From Alisma plantago-aquatica (Eukaryota; Streptophyta; Magnoliopsida; Alismatales; Alismataceae), in assembly GCA_963693085.1 (NCBI GenBank), contig OY856409.1, positions 504,637,303 to 504,701,302 of the forward strand: DNA of 64,000 nucleotides, in the 5' to 3' direction. Below, piece after piece: positions 13,584 through 25,111 of this stretch. A program made the position numbers and the translations under genes. Each line of letters opens with the position of its first letter. Position 1 is the stretch's first letter. The notes below the pieces were generated by a model. The model saw only the letters and a program-made list of their open reading frames with translations. It did no database searches and was not told the origin of the DNA.

Positions 13584-16320
13584 TATCACGGAACCATTTT
13601 TACCCCAATCCCAATCCTACTTCCTAGACAGTAGAAAGAGGATTGAAGCGCCCGTCCCTGAGTGGCACGATAGGATCTAACACACAGGCATATACAATAA
13701 GAAATAAATAACTCAAAAACTGGATAATTAAAGAACAAACTAACCCAATATGGAGATATATCTGGTTTATCTTTCTCATCAGAGTGTATGAGTGCGGAAG
13801 CGATCTTATTCAATATTCCATTTGTATTGCCTAAAATCAAGAAAATCGAGACACAATCATGCAATTGCATGGTACGCTATCAAAATCAAGTAAAATAGTT
13901 TATAATAGAAGAGTATACTTGGCAGGACTTTTATTCAAAAGAATAATAAGCAATTTGCAAAACCAACATTTATTCGACAAGTTTTTCAAGCAATTCGAAT
14001 TTTATTACGAGTTCCCATTATGCTGTAATTCGAGAAGCATGCTTATATAATTTGTGTGACTCTATTACCCCAACGCGATGGGGAAGGTCACTAGGCTCCT
14101 TCTCACCATAGGAACATAGGAGGCCAATGTACAAGTCCCACTTCCAAATGAGGGGGTTGTTGCACTCAATATCGACGTTATCAACATTATCAATATCATC
14201 ATCATTATCAATATACATGCAGTCATAATGGGCATGCAATTTATGTTTTCATGTTTTTCAAAATATTGTATAGAAAAATAGAAGACTAATCATAGGGAAC
14301 AGTAGTTCATCCAAGTAAATAGCCAAGCATACAGTCAAGAGATACATAAAAGTATCTTCAATACAATCAAGGAGGAGTTATATAAATAGCGTACCTTTCA
14401 CCGAAGATTTTGAGTATAAATCCACTAGTAATAGGTTGACCCTTCGAGTTAGATCCTAAAACACAATATTTGGATCAAGGGTCAAGATCAAGATATTTGG
14501 ATATCATGTTGCAATATTTGAGATTAGGGTTACACTTTCCTAGGTCAACCTAAGGGTTATGTCATCCACTTATGATCAACCAATATTTCAATTTGTCCAA
14601 CATTATTTCAAATATCAAGTATTTTTGAGTGTGAATGACTTTCCTAGGTTTCTAGGAACATATGTGTTAACCCTAATTTATGGTCATTATCCAAGTCATC
14701 ATCATGTTCCTAATTCATCATGATACTTAGCATAATTGCAATTCAAGATCAGTTTGATTAAAGTAGATTCATGAATCATACACATGATCAAGGTTTTCAC
14801 AATACCCAGATCCATTATCACAATATAAAGGTTAACCCTTAGTTCAATGTTCATGATTCACATTCTAGGAGAGATGAGTTAAAAGATCAGATATAAACTC
14901 AAATTTAGTCAAGTTTGGTTTCAAGATGATCATTAGAGACAAATCTAGGGTTTTCAATGTTTTGGTCAAGATTAACCACCAATAGAGTCATTTAGACAAT
15001 TTTTGGATAATCGAAGATCATAGTTTAATGACATCATTGAAATCAATATAGAATCAGGTTTTGAAAATGGTTCCATTAGATTGCCCTTGATTTTATGATG
15101 AAAATAGACTACTTACTTGCCTTATTTGGATTATCCTAGCATGATATAAGATCAAAATATCAATGGGGTTTTATTGATTTAAAAGAACATGTACCTGGAT
15201 AGATGAAAGTGGGCTGCAATTTCAGGCCCAATCAGCCTGCGACTCGAGGATCCGGCCCAGTCGGGGGATCCCTCTCCTGCGCATCACCCTGATCGATGCT
15301 CCTCTTGCACTGCACTCCCCTATTTCCATGGAGGAACAGGGGGCCGTCGGAGCTTGGGGGGGAAAAGAGCAGGAGGCGTCAAGGAGGGTAGTAAGGATGT
15401 CGTCCAGGCTCGCCACACCCTCGCGACCGTGTTGGTGGTGACAGATCATTGAGAGGGAAAGAGGAGAAGAAAGGCCAAAGATGGCCAGGCAGTAGCTCCA
15501 TAGAGGAGCAGGGGCGGCGTGAAAGGAGTGAATGGGGGAGGAGCGCCCAAGGCAGGAATTCAAGGCACCGACTGCGATTGTGGGAGCATACTGAGTCTCA
15601 TGGTGGGGTTTTTTATAGTTAGAGAAGGTTAGGTTTAGGGTGTCGTATGGCCACAGTGTCCATGGTGGCAACTACGAGAGAAATATCTTGTTTTCTCTTG
15701 AAACTGAATGATTCACGGGGAAAAAGGGATATCTGAATCCGGATTGGCGAGACGAGCATCCTCATTCGATTTTATTTTCAAAATGGGGTCAAGATGATCG
15801 AATTGTATTTGGTCGTTTGCCACCCCCCTCTCCGCTGATTGCGAGAGGTAGGGGATGACCCCTATCCACAAGATCAGGGTCGTGATATGTGGCTGCCCGA
15901 TCCAAGGGCTGAAGTCAATCCCTGCCTTAGGCCACGAATTGGTGACCTAGGAAAGGTCGGAAAAAAGAAAAAAAAGGGTTTTCAATACATAAACTTCAAG
16001 AATTCATAGTAAATCATAGGAATGTCCAATTGTTCTCAAATTTGGATCACAACTTCACAAAAATTTATAGAACCTTTATAAAAAGTTTGAGAACTAGAAA
16101 ACGAAGTTTGATGGACAAATTTTCTTCTTTGGACAAAATGATGAAATAATCAAATTTAAGGTGTTATAATCATGTATAAAATCCATAATGATCATCATAT
16201 TTCGATTTTGAGCATCAACAATGATTATGAAGACAAGAAAAATGATTTGAGATTATGAGTGAACATAAATTGGGAAAAATGTAATTATTTCATTATAATG
16301 TAAAAATCCACTTTATCACA
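13584..16320 (-). mobile_element. G2 5' LTR (2.7 kb)
   Basis: This copy of 8832-11466 is about 100 bp longer because it carries an extra block at roughly 15427-15531 that the other LTR lacks. Its terminal TG (plus strand) has mutated to TA. It is followed at 16321-16327 by TGTAACA, which also occurs at 8822-8828 just outside the other end of the element. This is a candidate target-site duplication, although it is 7 bp long and offset by 3 bases on the left. Confidence 0.88.
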
Positions 16321-16327
16321 TGTAACA

Positions 16328-16727
16328 TTTTTCATATGTACATATAATAATACTTGAAATATGCTTTATCCAATGTTTAAATAGGCGATGAAAACCACCT
16401 TACTCCATTCAAATAAAACCAAAACCAAAATTTCTTACCACACTCATGAGGTTGTCTAGTACCATGACACCTAGAGAACTAGCAAGAACATGGTGCACAC
16501 CTGTGTAGATATCCAAAGCACATGTCACGAGCATATGTCTAGGGAGGTAAATTACACAAGTCTACACCTAATTCTAGAACATCTAGGTTCTAACCTAGAG
16601 GCTAAGTCAACCAAGTCCACAAAGGACATCTGATTAATTTTTCTAAGGTTGAGATGTAAGGTGAGTTTAGTTTGTGTTTTATGTGAGCAATGTTTGGTGT
16701 AGTTATTGTTCATGCTCTGATACCATC
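16328..16727 (-). mobile_element. G3 internal fragment with primer-binding site
   Basis: About 400 bp of leader from another gypsy-type element, truncated on the left by G1/G2. The primer-binding site is at 16714-16725 (plus strand GCTCTGATACCA), two bases before the LTR at 16728. The sequence contains no recognisable coding motif. Its position next to the G2 right edge suggests that the G1/G2 pair landed in the interior of G3. Confidence 0.7.
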
Positions 16728-19661
16728 TGTGACGGAACCGAAATCCCAGTCCCATGAACCAAACTTATACTAAAGGAAACATGCATAAGTGTCAATCTTA
16801 GCACACATGAACAAATAACAAGATAAATGCACCAACACAGTCTCAACATTCAACAAGTATAAATTGTACAAGGTACATCATATTCCTGAGTTTAATTACA
16901 CATTTTTAAAGTCGAGGTACAAGTCATTCATGTGCACTAAATATGGATCTTACAATAAGAACACCTAGCATAGCTCACCAAGCCCATCAACCTTCTAGCC
17001 ATCTCTGAACCTAAAAACAAAATACGAGAAACGAGTCAACACACGAGGTGTTGAGTATGGGGAAGAAAGATAAATATATATGTATAATCTTTGCATAATT
17101 TGAAAAGATTTCAAGACTAAAAGAACAATAATAAACATGTTAAATGTTTAACAAAATGTGAAACCATATTTTATGTCATTTCACTCCATTATACCAACAA
17201 TATCAAGCATGTTTAAGGCCTTTGACCATCTTCCCGTCAGAAGGGTCCGTAAGGGTGCTCAAGATTAGCTAACCCTTTTATATGTGAGGGACCTCAAGGC
17301 CATATCCAAGAGCTAACCCTTTATCAACAATATTATAATGGAGCTCTATATATGTGTGTGTGTTCAAGTTATAAAACCGACGAGGCAAACATCGAGTAAG
17401 ACATAGCAATACTACATTGCAATATTTGAGCAAGTAAACAAACAAGCATACAATACATGTCTTTTCAACCAAGAAAGCGATATTCATATAACTAGATAAG
17501 GCCCATACCTGATTCAGAGATTCTTAACTTAACACGTCCATTACCATCTAGATCATAAGACAATCTGATTAACAACAAGATTACATATATGCATTAGATT
17601 CTCATCATTAACCCTAATTAGATGATTTTTAGCGTTTTGGCCAAGATAGGTTCCAAGTTGCTGATTCATTCATTAGATGATCTTTCATTGATTTAGAGGT
17701 CATCATGATGGTGTGGTTTGAGTTTCATGCCATTCTGACATTACATGCATTATATATGACCATTTCAAGGTTCAGGTCCCTTAAGTACATAACTAGGTCA
17801 AAAGACTCAAAAAAGGGAAACTAGGATCAATTATCATCAACTAATAAGAGATAGGCATAAGGGATAGTTTAGATCAGAAAGAAAAGGACATAAGAGGCAT
17901 AAACAAAGTTGGTTAGATGTCCCATAGGGTCTAGGTATCATTGTCTAAACTTGATATCATCATCAACATTCATTTTTAACATCAACATAGTTCATGTATG
18001 ACATCAGTATTCAACATGAGACTAAAGTGGGACATCCACATACAAGATATCATGAAGTATAGAAAATGTCTAATTTAGAAGATTAAATAGAAGAGATTAA
18101 GATCCATATCAGGATTGGGGCACTATGAAGACAATCGAGTAATGCAAAATTACATAAGGTAGCCACTAGGATACTTAGGGCTATACCCACCAACATAGGT
18201 CAAGAGGAGATGAACCTAAGCATTAAGATCTCAAAACATCACAAGCTTACTGATTTCATAGTGAGGAGGGTATAGGTGCATCAATGTTTCAATCTTTAAT
18301 CATAATCAAGCATTCATCATGGTCAACAAGGTCAAACTTCGTATTTCAGAAAATAGTAGAACTACAAGGAGATTTAGGGTCTAGAAGTTGGTCCAGCTTG
18401 TAGGTCTTGTCGAGAGGATCAAAATAGTATATAGGTTCACTATATTTGGCCAAGGAAGGTAGGAGTTATGCATTTTATAAGATATCAATCCAAACTATAG
18501 GAGTTCACATTGGGTGTTACCTTAATAATTTATTGGCTGATCTGGGATGTTGCTTGTTGGGCCATCAATCTGATGTTCAACGAATGTCTTGCCTACCCTT
18601 ATGGACTCCCCTCGAGATTTCCCTATTCTAGCATTGGAGTAGAGGATGAATAGAGGACTTGTGCCTCTCGATCTCCGGTGGCCTTGACGGTTGCAGTAGC
18701 CTGGATGAAGTGGAGACGAGGTAGCTAGGGCCTTGGTTGTGCCTTCTCCGACCATCGTTGGTCTCCCTGGTGCTTGCATCTAGGGGTGAGGCCATGAGTT
18801 GTAGCTAGTGGCAATGCTAGAGAGATTGGAAGAGGAGAGGATGGTACACAAAACCAAGGTTTGCTGGGCAAAAAAGAATAAGAAGAGACGGGAGGAGGAA
18901 TAGGGGTTGGAGGCTGGTTCACTTCCTACCACGACGCCAAAGGTGGTGGTGTTGGATTCCGCCCATGAGTCACAATAGGGCTCCACTACAAAGGGAGAGT
19001 GGTGGCAAGTTGTTTTTAGAAGGTTGGTGGCCAGCCCTAGAACAAGATAGGAAGGGAGGAGTGATGAGGGGAAGAGGGGCAAGAGTAGAAAGGAGAGCTT
19101 TAAATAGTGTAAGGGGGGTTAGGGCTTGTGTTCTCTTCAATTGTAGTGGGGTCTTCATTGCTTTCCAGATCTGGTTGGATGAGAGGGATGACTCTCCAGT
19201 CAATCGCTTATTTCCCTTTTGGGAAAAAGGAACAAACTAGCTAGATGGGACACACGTCTGTGATTGGGCCCAATAAGGGTTGCAATCTAAGAAATCAAGT
19301 AAATAGAGGTAAAACAAAGTGCAACTTTAAAGTATCATAACATGGGATGTAGATGTCTGATTGAGGCAATTTTTGTGCTATTAGATTCATAATAGAAAAT
19401 TATACAATATGAAATATGTAATAGATAAAATTGATTACAATGATTAGGTTCAATTTCATTAAAAAAAGGTAACATGTTATGGAATAATACTTAGTTCAAA
19501 AATGCAAATTAAGTTACACATTGTGAAATTAGTCAGCAAGGTGATCAGAGTGGGTCATCAACACACTCAAGTCATGTAATTGAACTCATATTGAGTGATG
19601 TGAGTGACTAATAGAGAGTGAAAAAGTATAATAGAGGAGAGAGAAAATCGAGGATGTCACA
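16728..19661 (-). mobile_element. G3 LTR (2.9 kb)
   Basis: It begins TGTGACGGAACCG next to the primer-binding site and ends GAGGATGTCACA at 19661. On the minus strand it therefore starts TGTGACATCC, a common gypsy LTR start. The opening resembles the G2 LTR start (TGTCACGGAACC), which suggests one broad family. A GC-richer island lies at about 18560-19220. No second LTR copy is in the window, so the right edge rests on the TG/CA rule and on the purine-rich minus-strand sequence that follows it. Confidence 0.7.
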
Positions 19662-19864
19662 TTTTCACTCTTCGTTATAGTTCGAAATGGATTTTTCCTC
19701 CAAAAAAAGTCATTTTACTATTTTTAGTGAAAAAGATTCAAAATTGATGTTGTTTTTACTAAAGAAGTTTTTGCATTATAAATGTAGTCATCTCATTATA
19801 GCTTGGAGTCTTCCAGTAACAAAACTAGATCCACATATTACTAACTTTAATTACTCAACTCAGG
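19662..19864. other. Unassigned 200 bp; possible polypurine-tract side of G3
   Basis: No gene is visible. Read on the minus strand, the bases next to the LTR (CGAAGAGTGAAAA, preceded by TTTCGAAC) resemble the polypurine tract and the preceding TTTCGAGGACGAAA-like block found at the 3' end of many plant gypsy interiors. Confidence 0.3.
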
Positions 19865-19904
<40 letters not shown>

Positions 19905-19920
19905 AAGGGAGAAAGAGAGA
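19865..19920. repeat. (TA)n then (GA)n microsatellite
   Basis: A short TA tract runs straight into an imperfect GA tract that abuts the TIR element copy at 19921. The same TA/GA arrangement flanks the second copy of that element (41559-42083). Confidence 0.95.
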
Positions 19921-20032
19921 GTCAGGCTAGATTACACTTGAGTGTACCAGAGCCCGAACACACTCCAATTGTTTTCCATTATGCAACCTGTATTTTGGGA
20001 ATCTAGACCATGGACCATTTTAGATATCTTAT
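19921..20032 (+). mobile_element. TIR element copy 1, left half
   Basis: It starts GTCAGGCTAGATTACACTTG, a diverged copy of the terminal repeat at 41636-41661. It aligns with the left part of 41636-42027 up to the CTTAT at 20028-20032, where the solo LTR G4 interrupts it. It continues at 22840. Confidence 0.85.
20028..20032. repeat. G4 target-site duplication, left (CTTAT)
   Basis: It is identical to 22835-22839 and directly abuts the TG of the LTR. Confidence 0.9.
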
Positions 20033-22834
20033 TGATCGTCTTTGGAGTGAGTCAAAACTTTTAAATTTATAACCCAAAACATTCTAAGACGCCCACAACT
20101 TTTATTACGGGGTCAAAGCAGATGTATGGGGTTGAACACAGGGACGTGGTGATGTTTAGGACACCAGAGATTTCGTTCTTGAGTCAAATAAGCCAAAAGC
20201 GATAGTTGATGAAAATATGTGCTAGAACTAGTTTAGCGGGTTGTCACAAATTAAAACAAAACAAAGAAAAGAAAACAAAACAAAACAAAATAGAGTTCAC
20301 GGGATTCTACTAATCAAAGAAAGAGAGTTCCTGGCTATGTAACAACAAATGGGACAGTCTATGGACTCACTCTCGGGCATAGACAACCCTCGAACACCCA
20401 AGCAAGCATCTAGTACGCATAGCGGCATCTGTTCCTGTGGGGTCATTCCACTCGTTCTCACGATGCGTGACTAAAACCATCAACGATATGTCATCGAGTC
20501 CTCTCTCGAGGATGACATATCAATACCTCAGAATATGCTAAGTTCCCTCCTGGGTCTTAGGACATTTGGAGATATTAGGAACAGAGTACCCTGGATCTTC
20601 CTCCTTTCGGGTTCATATCCAAACAATCATCTCTTAGCTATTCCTACAAAAGATCTCTCGATATAGGAAGAAATAGTAGTTCAAGCAAGTAAGAGATCAA
20701 CCAAACTAGCAATCATAACTTAAAAAGAGAAAATAGAACATGCAGCATACTAGATCTGATATGAATCTACTTGTTTAAGGTAAAAGTATATATACATGCC
20801 CAGATCGGGCTACATAGCCAAGAAGGAGCTAACTAGCCATAGACAAGCATGGTAAGAACCGAACAAAGACAGATGAACATTGTTTGTACAAGAAACAAAG
20901 GAATGCAGTAGAATGAAAGAGAAGAAGAAAGAGATATAGTCCATAGAGGAGAGGTGGCTCTTACTCCTCGGCCTCTGTGTAGGTCGGACCTCGTTCTTTG
21001 GTTCTTCTCTTTGTCCTTCTGGACTCCTCGGTCCTCTCTCTCTCTAGATTTGCCCCAAACAGCAACTAGATGGATGAATGGAGGTGGAGGACGACAGCGG
21101 TTGGTCTAGATCTCGGTTTCTACCACAGATCTGGGCAGAAATGGGTGGATGGGTGGAAAAGGACGGAGGCCTACTGTAGAGGGAAGCGTAGAGGGAAGCG
21201 TAGAGTGAACACCTTGGTCTTCTCAGACCTCTGTTCTCTCCCGCGGGACTCTGGCTCCAATCTGAAAGCCTCTCAGTGTCTGAATTGGATTCAGCAGCCT
21301 TTCAGTGTCAAGATTGGATCTCCCCCTCTCCCACACTATGGAGTGGGGCTATTTATAGGTACTGGTGCATAGGGGGTCTGTTTTGGGCTGTCCTCTTGAC
21401 CTCGGTCGAGGTGTATCTTTGTTGTTGGGGTCACGATTTGTGCCTGTGATGGATCGCGGTTCTTCACCCCTGGTCGCGGTCACGGTCTGGTAATTGCACT
21501 GACCACGGGTGTTCATTGCTAGAATCACAGCTATGTTGCCAGCACAGACCGTGGATGGATAGAGGTGGAGACCGCGAATGAGGCATAGGACATTACGGGC
21601 ATGGGGAAGATATGCCTGGTGAAGTATCGCGAGCATGGTCCGATTGGGATGTTGGTGAGACAGTCATAGCATGTCGGGCATAAATGGGGTGAAGGAGACC
21701 GCGGTGCTGGTGGAGATGTGGAGTGGTTGATGATGGATGAAGATCGCGGTTCAAAGCGAGGAAGGTGGAGGTCATAAAGGTGGCAGGTGGCGGCGGTTTG
21801 AAGAAGGCGGTGATGGTGTTGGTGATTGTAGCCATAGACCGTGAGCGAGGCTGTTGGCTGGAGTGGTGGTGAGAGGAGGCAACCGCGGCCTGGACACTGT
21901 AACCGGGGTGTGAGGGAAAGCCACAATCATCATTGTGTAGTCACGATGATCGGGGAAGAGAGCAGAGGTTGTAGGTGCAGAGGTGATGGCGGGTGGACCA
22001 CGGGCGTGGTGAGAGAGAGATTGTGGGTCGTGATGAAGCCGACCGAGGTCGAGGTGGACTGGAGGTGATGGTGTCGGGGTGATGCAGAGTCTATCCTCGA
22101 TCGCGATCCAGTGGGAGGTCACGATGATGCAAAAGTGCAGGCGTCATTGTCGCGGTGTGGTGAAGCTACAAGCAGCGATGGGAGTCGATGCAGGTGGCTG
22201 AGGAGCCGTGGCTGGCATTGAAGAAGAGACTGTGGGTCACAGTTAGGGAGGACGGGAGGGAGGCCGCGATCTGCTGGTTGAGAGTGGTCGCGATGCAGGT
22301 GAAGAAAGGAACTGTGGTGTAGGGTTTTAGAGGTTGCCTGTGGTGTGTAGGGTAGAGAGGGACCGGGACCACAATAGCTTGAATCAAGGGCCATGGATTA
22401 GTGAATGGGCTGAATGCTATGGGCCTCTTTGTACCAAATTGACCTTCAAAACAAGAATAAAATCCAATTAAAATAGAGATAAGATCAATTAAGCTAAGCA
22501 TGGATGTATAAGGAGAATTAGGGAATGGAAGCAATTAAGGAGAGCTAAACTGGGCCCAAGATTACTGAAGGATAAGGCCGAGATGATAGTTATATGAAAT
22601 ATCAGGCAGTAGTAGATCACTGGGCCACAGTTTAGGAGAGAGAGAGTAGAGCAAGGTAGTTCATCAGTGTTCAGTGCACGCAAGTCCAACATTGGCCATT
22701 TAGCTACGTTATTGGCTATTCTAACTACATTATCTAAGAAGAGATAGAATGCATAAAACATGAGCATTATTGGGAAAATTAGGAATAAAGTGACATAAAA
22801 CCATAGATAAAATGCATAGATTTGGGTGTTATCA
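20033..22834 (-). mobile_element. G4 solo LTR (2.8 kb, gypsy-type) with target-site duplication
   Basis: The insert begins TGATCGTC and ends GTTATCA. On the minus strand it starts TGATAACACCC, a typical gypsy LTR start. The 5-bp sequence CTTAT occurs on both sides (20028-20032 and 22835-22839). Removing the insert and one CTTAT restores continuous alignment with the second TIR-element copy near 41745-41775, which shows the empty site. A minus-strand TATA box (CTATAAATAG) lies at 21349-21358 and a GC-rich island at about 21000-22400. No interior or partner LTR is present, so the element is a solo LTR left by recombination. The small frames on both strands within the GC-rich island are not supported. 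Confidence 0.9.
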
Positions 22835-22839
22835 CTTAT
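22835..22839. repeat. G4 target-site duplication, right (CTTAT)
   Basis: It directly abuts the terminal CA of the LTR and is identical to 20028-20032. Confidence 0.9.
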
Positions 22840-23070
22840 GAACATTCCATATTCAAATTTTTGAAGTCATTTTGACACTTATATGCCATGCATCTAATGG
22901 AGACAAAAGGGATGCAATTCAAATTAGTTTCGTGCACTGATTTTGTAGGTCAGGAAAGAGTGATTTTAAGGAATCCAAATTAGCTCAAAATTTTTATGTA
23001 TCCTATATTTGGTATAACCAAGAATAGAAATGGTTTTGATTTGTCAAAAATATAGTCCAAATATGTAAAA
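22840..23070 (+). mobile_element. TIR element copy 1, right part (truncated)
   Basis: It aligns with about 41745-41965, for example TTCAAATTAGTTTCG and GCTCAAAATTTTTATGTA. The copy stops near 23065-23070 and lacks the right terminal repeat seen at 42002-42027; a hairpin takes its place. Confidence 0.8.
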
Positions 23071-23189
23071 AATAGTTACTTATTATTAAGTACAAAAAGT
23101 AACTATTTTGTTAAAAGAATAACTGGACTATATCTGGACTATATTTTTGACATATCTGAACTATAAATTTGACAAATCCAAACCATTTC
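23027..23189. repeat. Large imperfect inverted repeat (hairpin)
   Basis: The outer arms are 23027-23065 and about 23131-23189 (GAAATGGTTTTGATTTGTC against its complement). The inner arms are 23071-23081 (AATAGTTACTT) and 23097-23107 (AAGTAACTATT). The right outer arm contains a short internal duplication of TGGACTATAT. It occupies the place of the missing right end of TIR element copy 1. Confidence 0.85.
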
Positions 23190-23642
23190 TAATATTACAT
23201 ATTTTTGAAAATAAAATAAAATAAATAAAATTATATATATATGGCTAAAAGAATTGTGTACATGTATGTCATATGTACCCATCTTCATTTATGATGATTG
23301 CAAAAATTTTATGAATAATCTAACCTTATGGATGTGTTGCATACCTCTTCGATAGAATGTTTATACAATATCATGTCAATCATACATTCGTAGATCATCC
23401 AGTTAATGAAAATATATTTTTTCTAATCAACTGTAAGTTGCTAAAATTGTAAGAACCGTTGGATGATATATTGTTATATCTCATGATATATATGTGATAT
23501 GTGTTTGATCTTTCAAAGACATCTAATCTAAACAATTTTATTTGAATCCATATGGTTGGATTAGAATAAAAAATTCTACATATGCCATTTTAATGGCCGG
23601 TACACATAAGTTAGATGTACCAGTAGGTACACACTTCCTAAC

Positions 23643-23644
<2 letters not shown>
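23190..23644. other. AT-rich spacer, no gene seen
   Basis: There is no coding motif, no element end and no long repeat that I can recognise. A short TA run lies near 23234. Confidence 0.6.
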
Positions 23645-23705
<61 letters not shown>

Positions 23706-23726
23706 TATATACATATATATATATAT
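23645..23726. repeat. (TA)n microsatellite, about 80 bp
   Basis: A nearly pure TA tract with two C interruptions ends exactly at the first base of the CopE LTR. It gives spurious Ile-Tyr reading frames on both strands. Confidence 0.97.
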
Positions 23727-24621
23727 TGTTGGGGATGTTGTACCGATACGGTCCCAAATGTGATGAATATTGAGGAAGCATTACGACAACTATAGAAACT
23801 CAAAAAAGAAACACCAGATTTAACGTGAAAAACTTTCCCCAAGACAAGAAAAGAAAAACCACAGGGAAATACCGGCCAACAAGTACTATGTAATTAAGAT
23901 TACAACTCACACTGCCTAGATTTAATTACTTATAAATCCAGGTATCCCTCCCCACACAAGAAAAAAGATGAGGAAGAAGAGAATCACACCTAGTGTGTAT
24001 AAAACCTCTTTCTTTACTTGATATCCTTACGAGGCCACTGTCATTGTTGGGGACTACTAGATGTCGATGTGACTGATGACTGGGTCGAACCATTTCCGCT
24101 ATGGAAACACTTCATTTGTAACAGCCAACCGCTACTTTGCTTCAAAGGTAGCACAACATTTGTAACCGCCAAACGCTACTTTGCTTCAAAGAAAAGTCAT
24201 TGGCCCTCTCTTATCAACCAAGAGAGTTTCTCTGTTAGTGCACCCAATGTGTCACCGACTGTCAGCCGCTACTTCACTTCAAGGTAAAGTCGATGACTCT
24301 CTCTTATTTACCAAGAGAGCTCCTCCAGTTGTTCTTTTTCTCTGGCACCCTCTGCCACAGAAGGCATCAACTGGAGGGATCACTCACCTCAACCGGTGGG
24401 ATGATTTCAATGGCCTCTCCCAGGGGCCTCTATTTATAGGCCTCCATAGTATGTGGTTGCAATCATGAATCCTACTCTAATTCCTAATCCAATACCATGT
24501 TTCACATTGGAAACCATCTTCTTTCCCTTTTAGTTTTGATGCTTATTAGGATTGGTAGCACAAGCCAACTCCTACTCAAGTCCATATCCAATTAGGCATG
24601 AGCCAAATCCTATTCCTAACA
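23727..24621 (-). mobile_element. CopE 3' LTR (Ty1/copia, CopA family)
   Basis: It begins TGTTGGGGATGTTG and ends TCCTAACA, and is the reverse complement of a diverged relative at 42084-42920. Minus-strand TGTTAGG is preceded by the purine tract GGGTTGGAGGGAGAGAT (minus strand, 24622-24638), so this is the 3' LTR. A TATA box CTATAAATAG lies at 24430-24439 (minus strand). The transcribed part carries repeated units with the words CGCTACTTTGCTTCAAAG and two copies of a perfect 7-bp-stem hairpin (24206-24226 and 24299-24319). Confidence 0.9.
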
Positions 24622-25111
24622 ATCTCTCCCTCCAACCCATGAGGGAGATGTTGTCTTCAGTAATTATCTGGAGTAGCTTGTGGAACTCATCACCACCTAT
24701 GATGGATCCATTATCTTCAATCATGTCATCATCCTTCCATTTTCATCCATCTTCTTGAAGTCTCATCCTAACTTCACTTTATTCCCAAGAAACTAAGAAG
24801 AAGTATCCTGGGAGTGCCACTTCTCCCTCCATGCCCGCACTTAGAACTTTTCTAGCTCCCCCTGACTGGTATGTCAAGCCATCTTGGATAAAAACCTTAT
24901 TTCTGACCTTCTGTATCAAGGTTCAGAAACCCTTTGATAATGCTCCCCACATCCATGTAGATCCTTATTAGAAGCCTAATCCTTATTGTTGTCATCTCTC
25001 TTCATCATGTAGTCCCACTTGGACTTTAGTTCTCTCTGGAACTTGGGAAGTGCCACAAGCTCATAGGTATCATTCTTCTATAAAGAAGACATCTCCTCCT
25101 GCTCCCCTGCT
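24622..25111 (-). mobile_element. CopE interior fragment (polypurine tract and 3' region)
   Basis: This is what remains of the CopE interior: a polypurine tract at 24622-24638 and about 470 bp of 3' sequence including a short RT scrap. The rest of pol has been deleted. The right edge is the junction with the 5'-truncated L1 LTR near 25112. Confidence 0.7.
24976..25062 (-). pseudogene. CopE reverse transcriptase N-terminal scrap
   Basis: Minus-strand translation gives ELVALPKFQRELKSKWDYMM, then KRDDNNKD and a stop. This matches the conserved start of copia RT, where ELV.LPKG....KWV...K.DGD is usual. Only about 28 residues remain, with no catalytic residues. This supports CopE being a Tnt1/Tork-like copia element with an internal deletion. 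Confidence 0.55.

Noticed and set aside
21349..22534. Overlapping frames on both strands in the GC-rich part of the G4 LTR
   Set aside because: Long open frames are expected by chance in GC-rich DNA. They are His/Pro/Ser-rich without motifs and lie wholly within a solo LTR.
20242..22834. First guess that the G4 LTR starts at TGTCACAAATT (20242)
   Set aside because: That start gave no target duplication. The start at 20033 gives perfect CTTAT repeats and restores alignment with the empty site.
23542..23842. Ile-Tyr repeat proteins on both strands
   Set aside because: They are translations of the (TA)n microsatellite.
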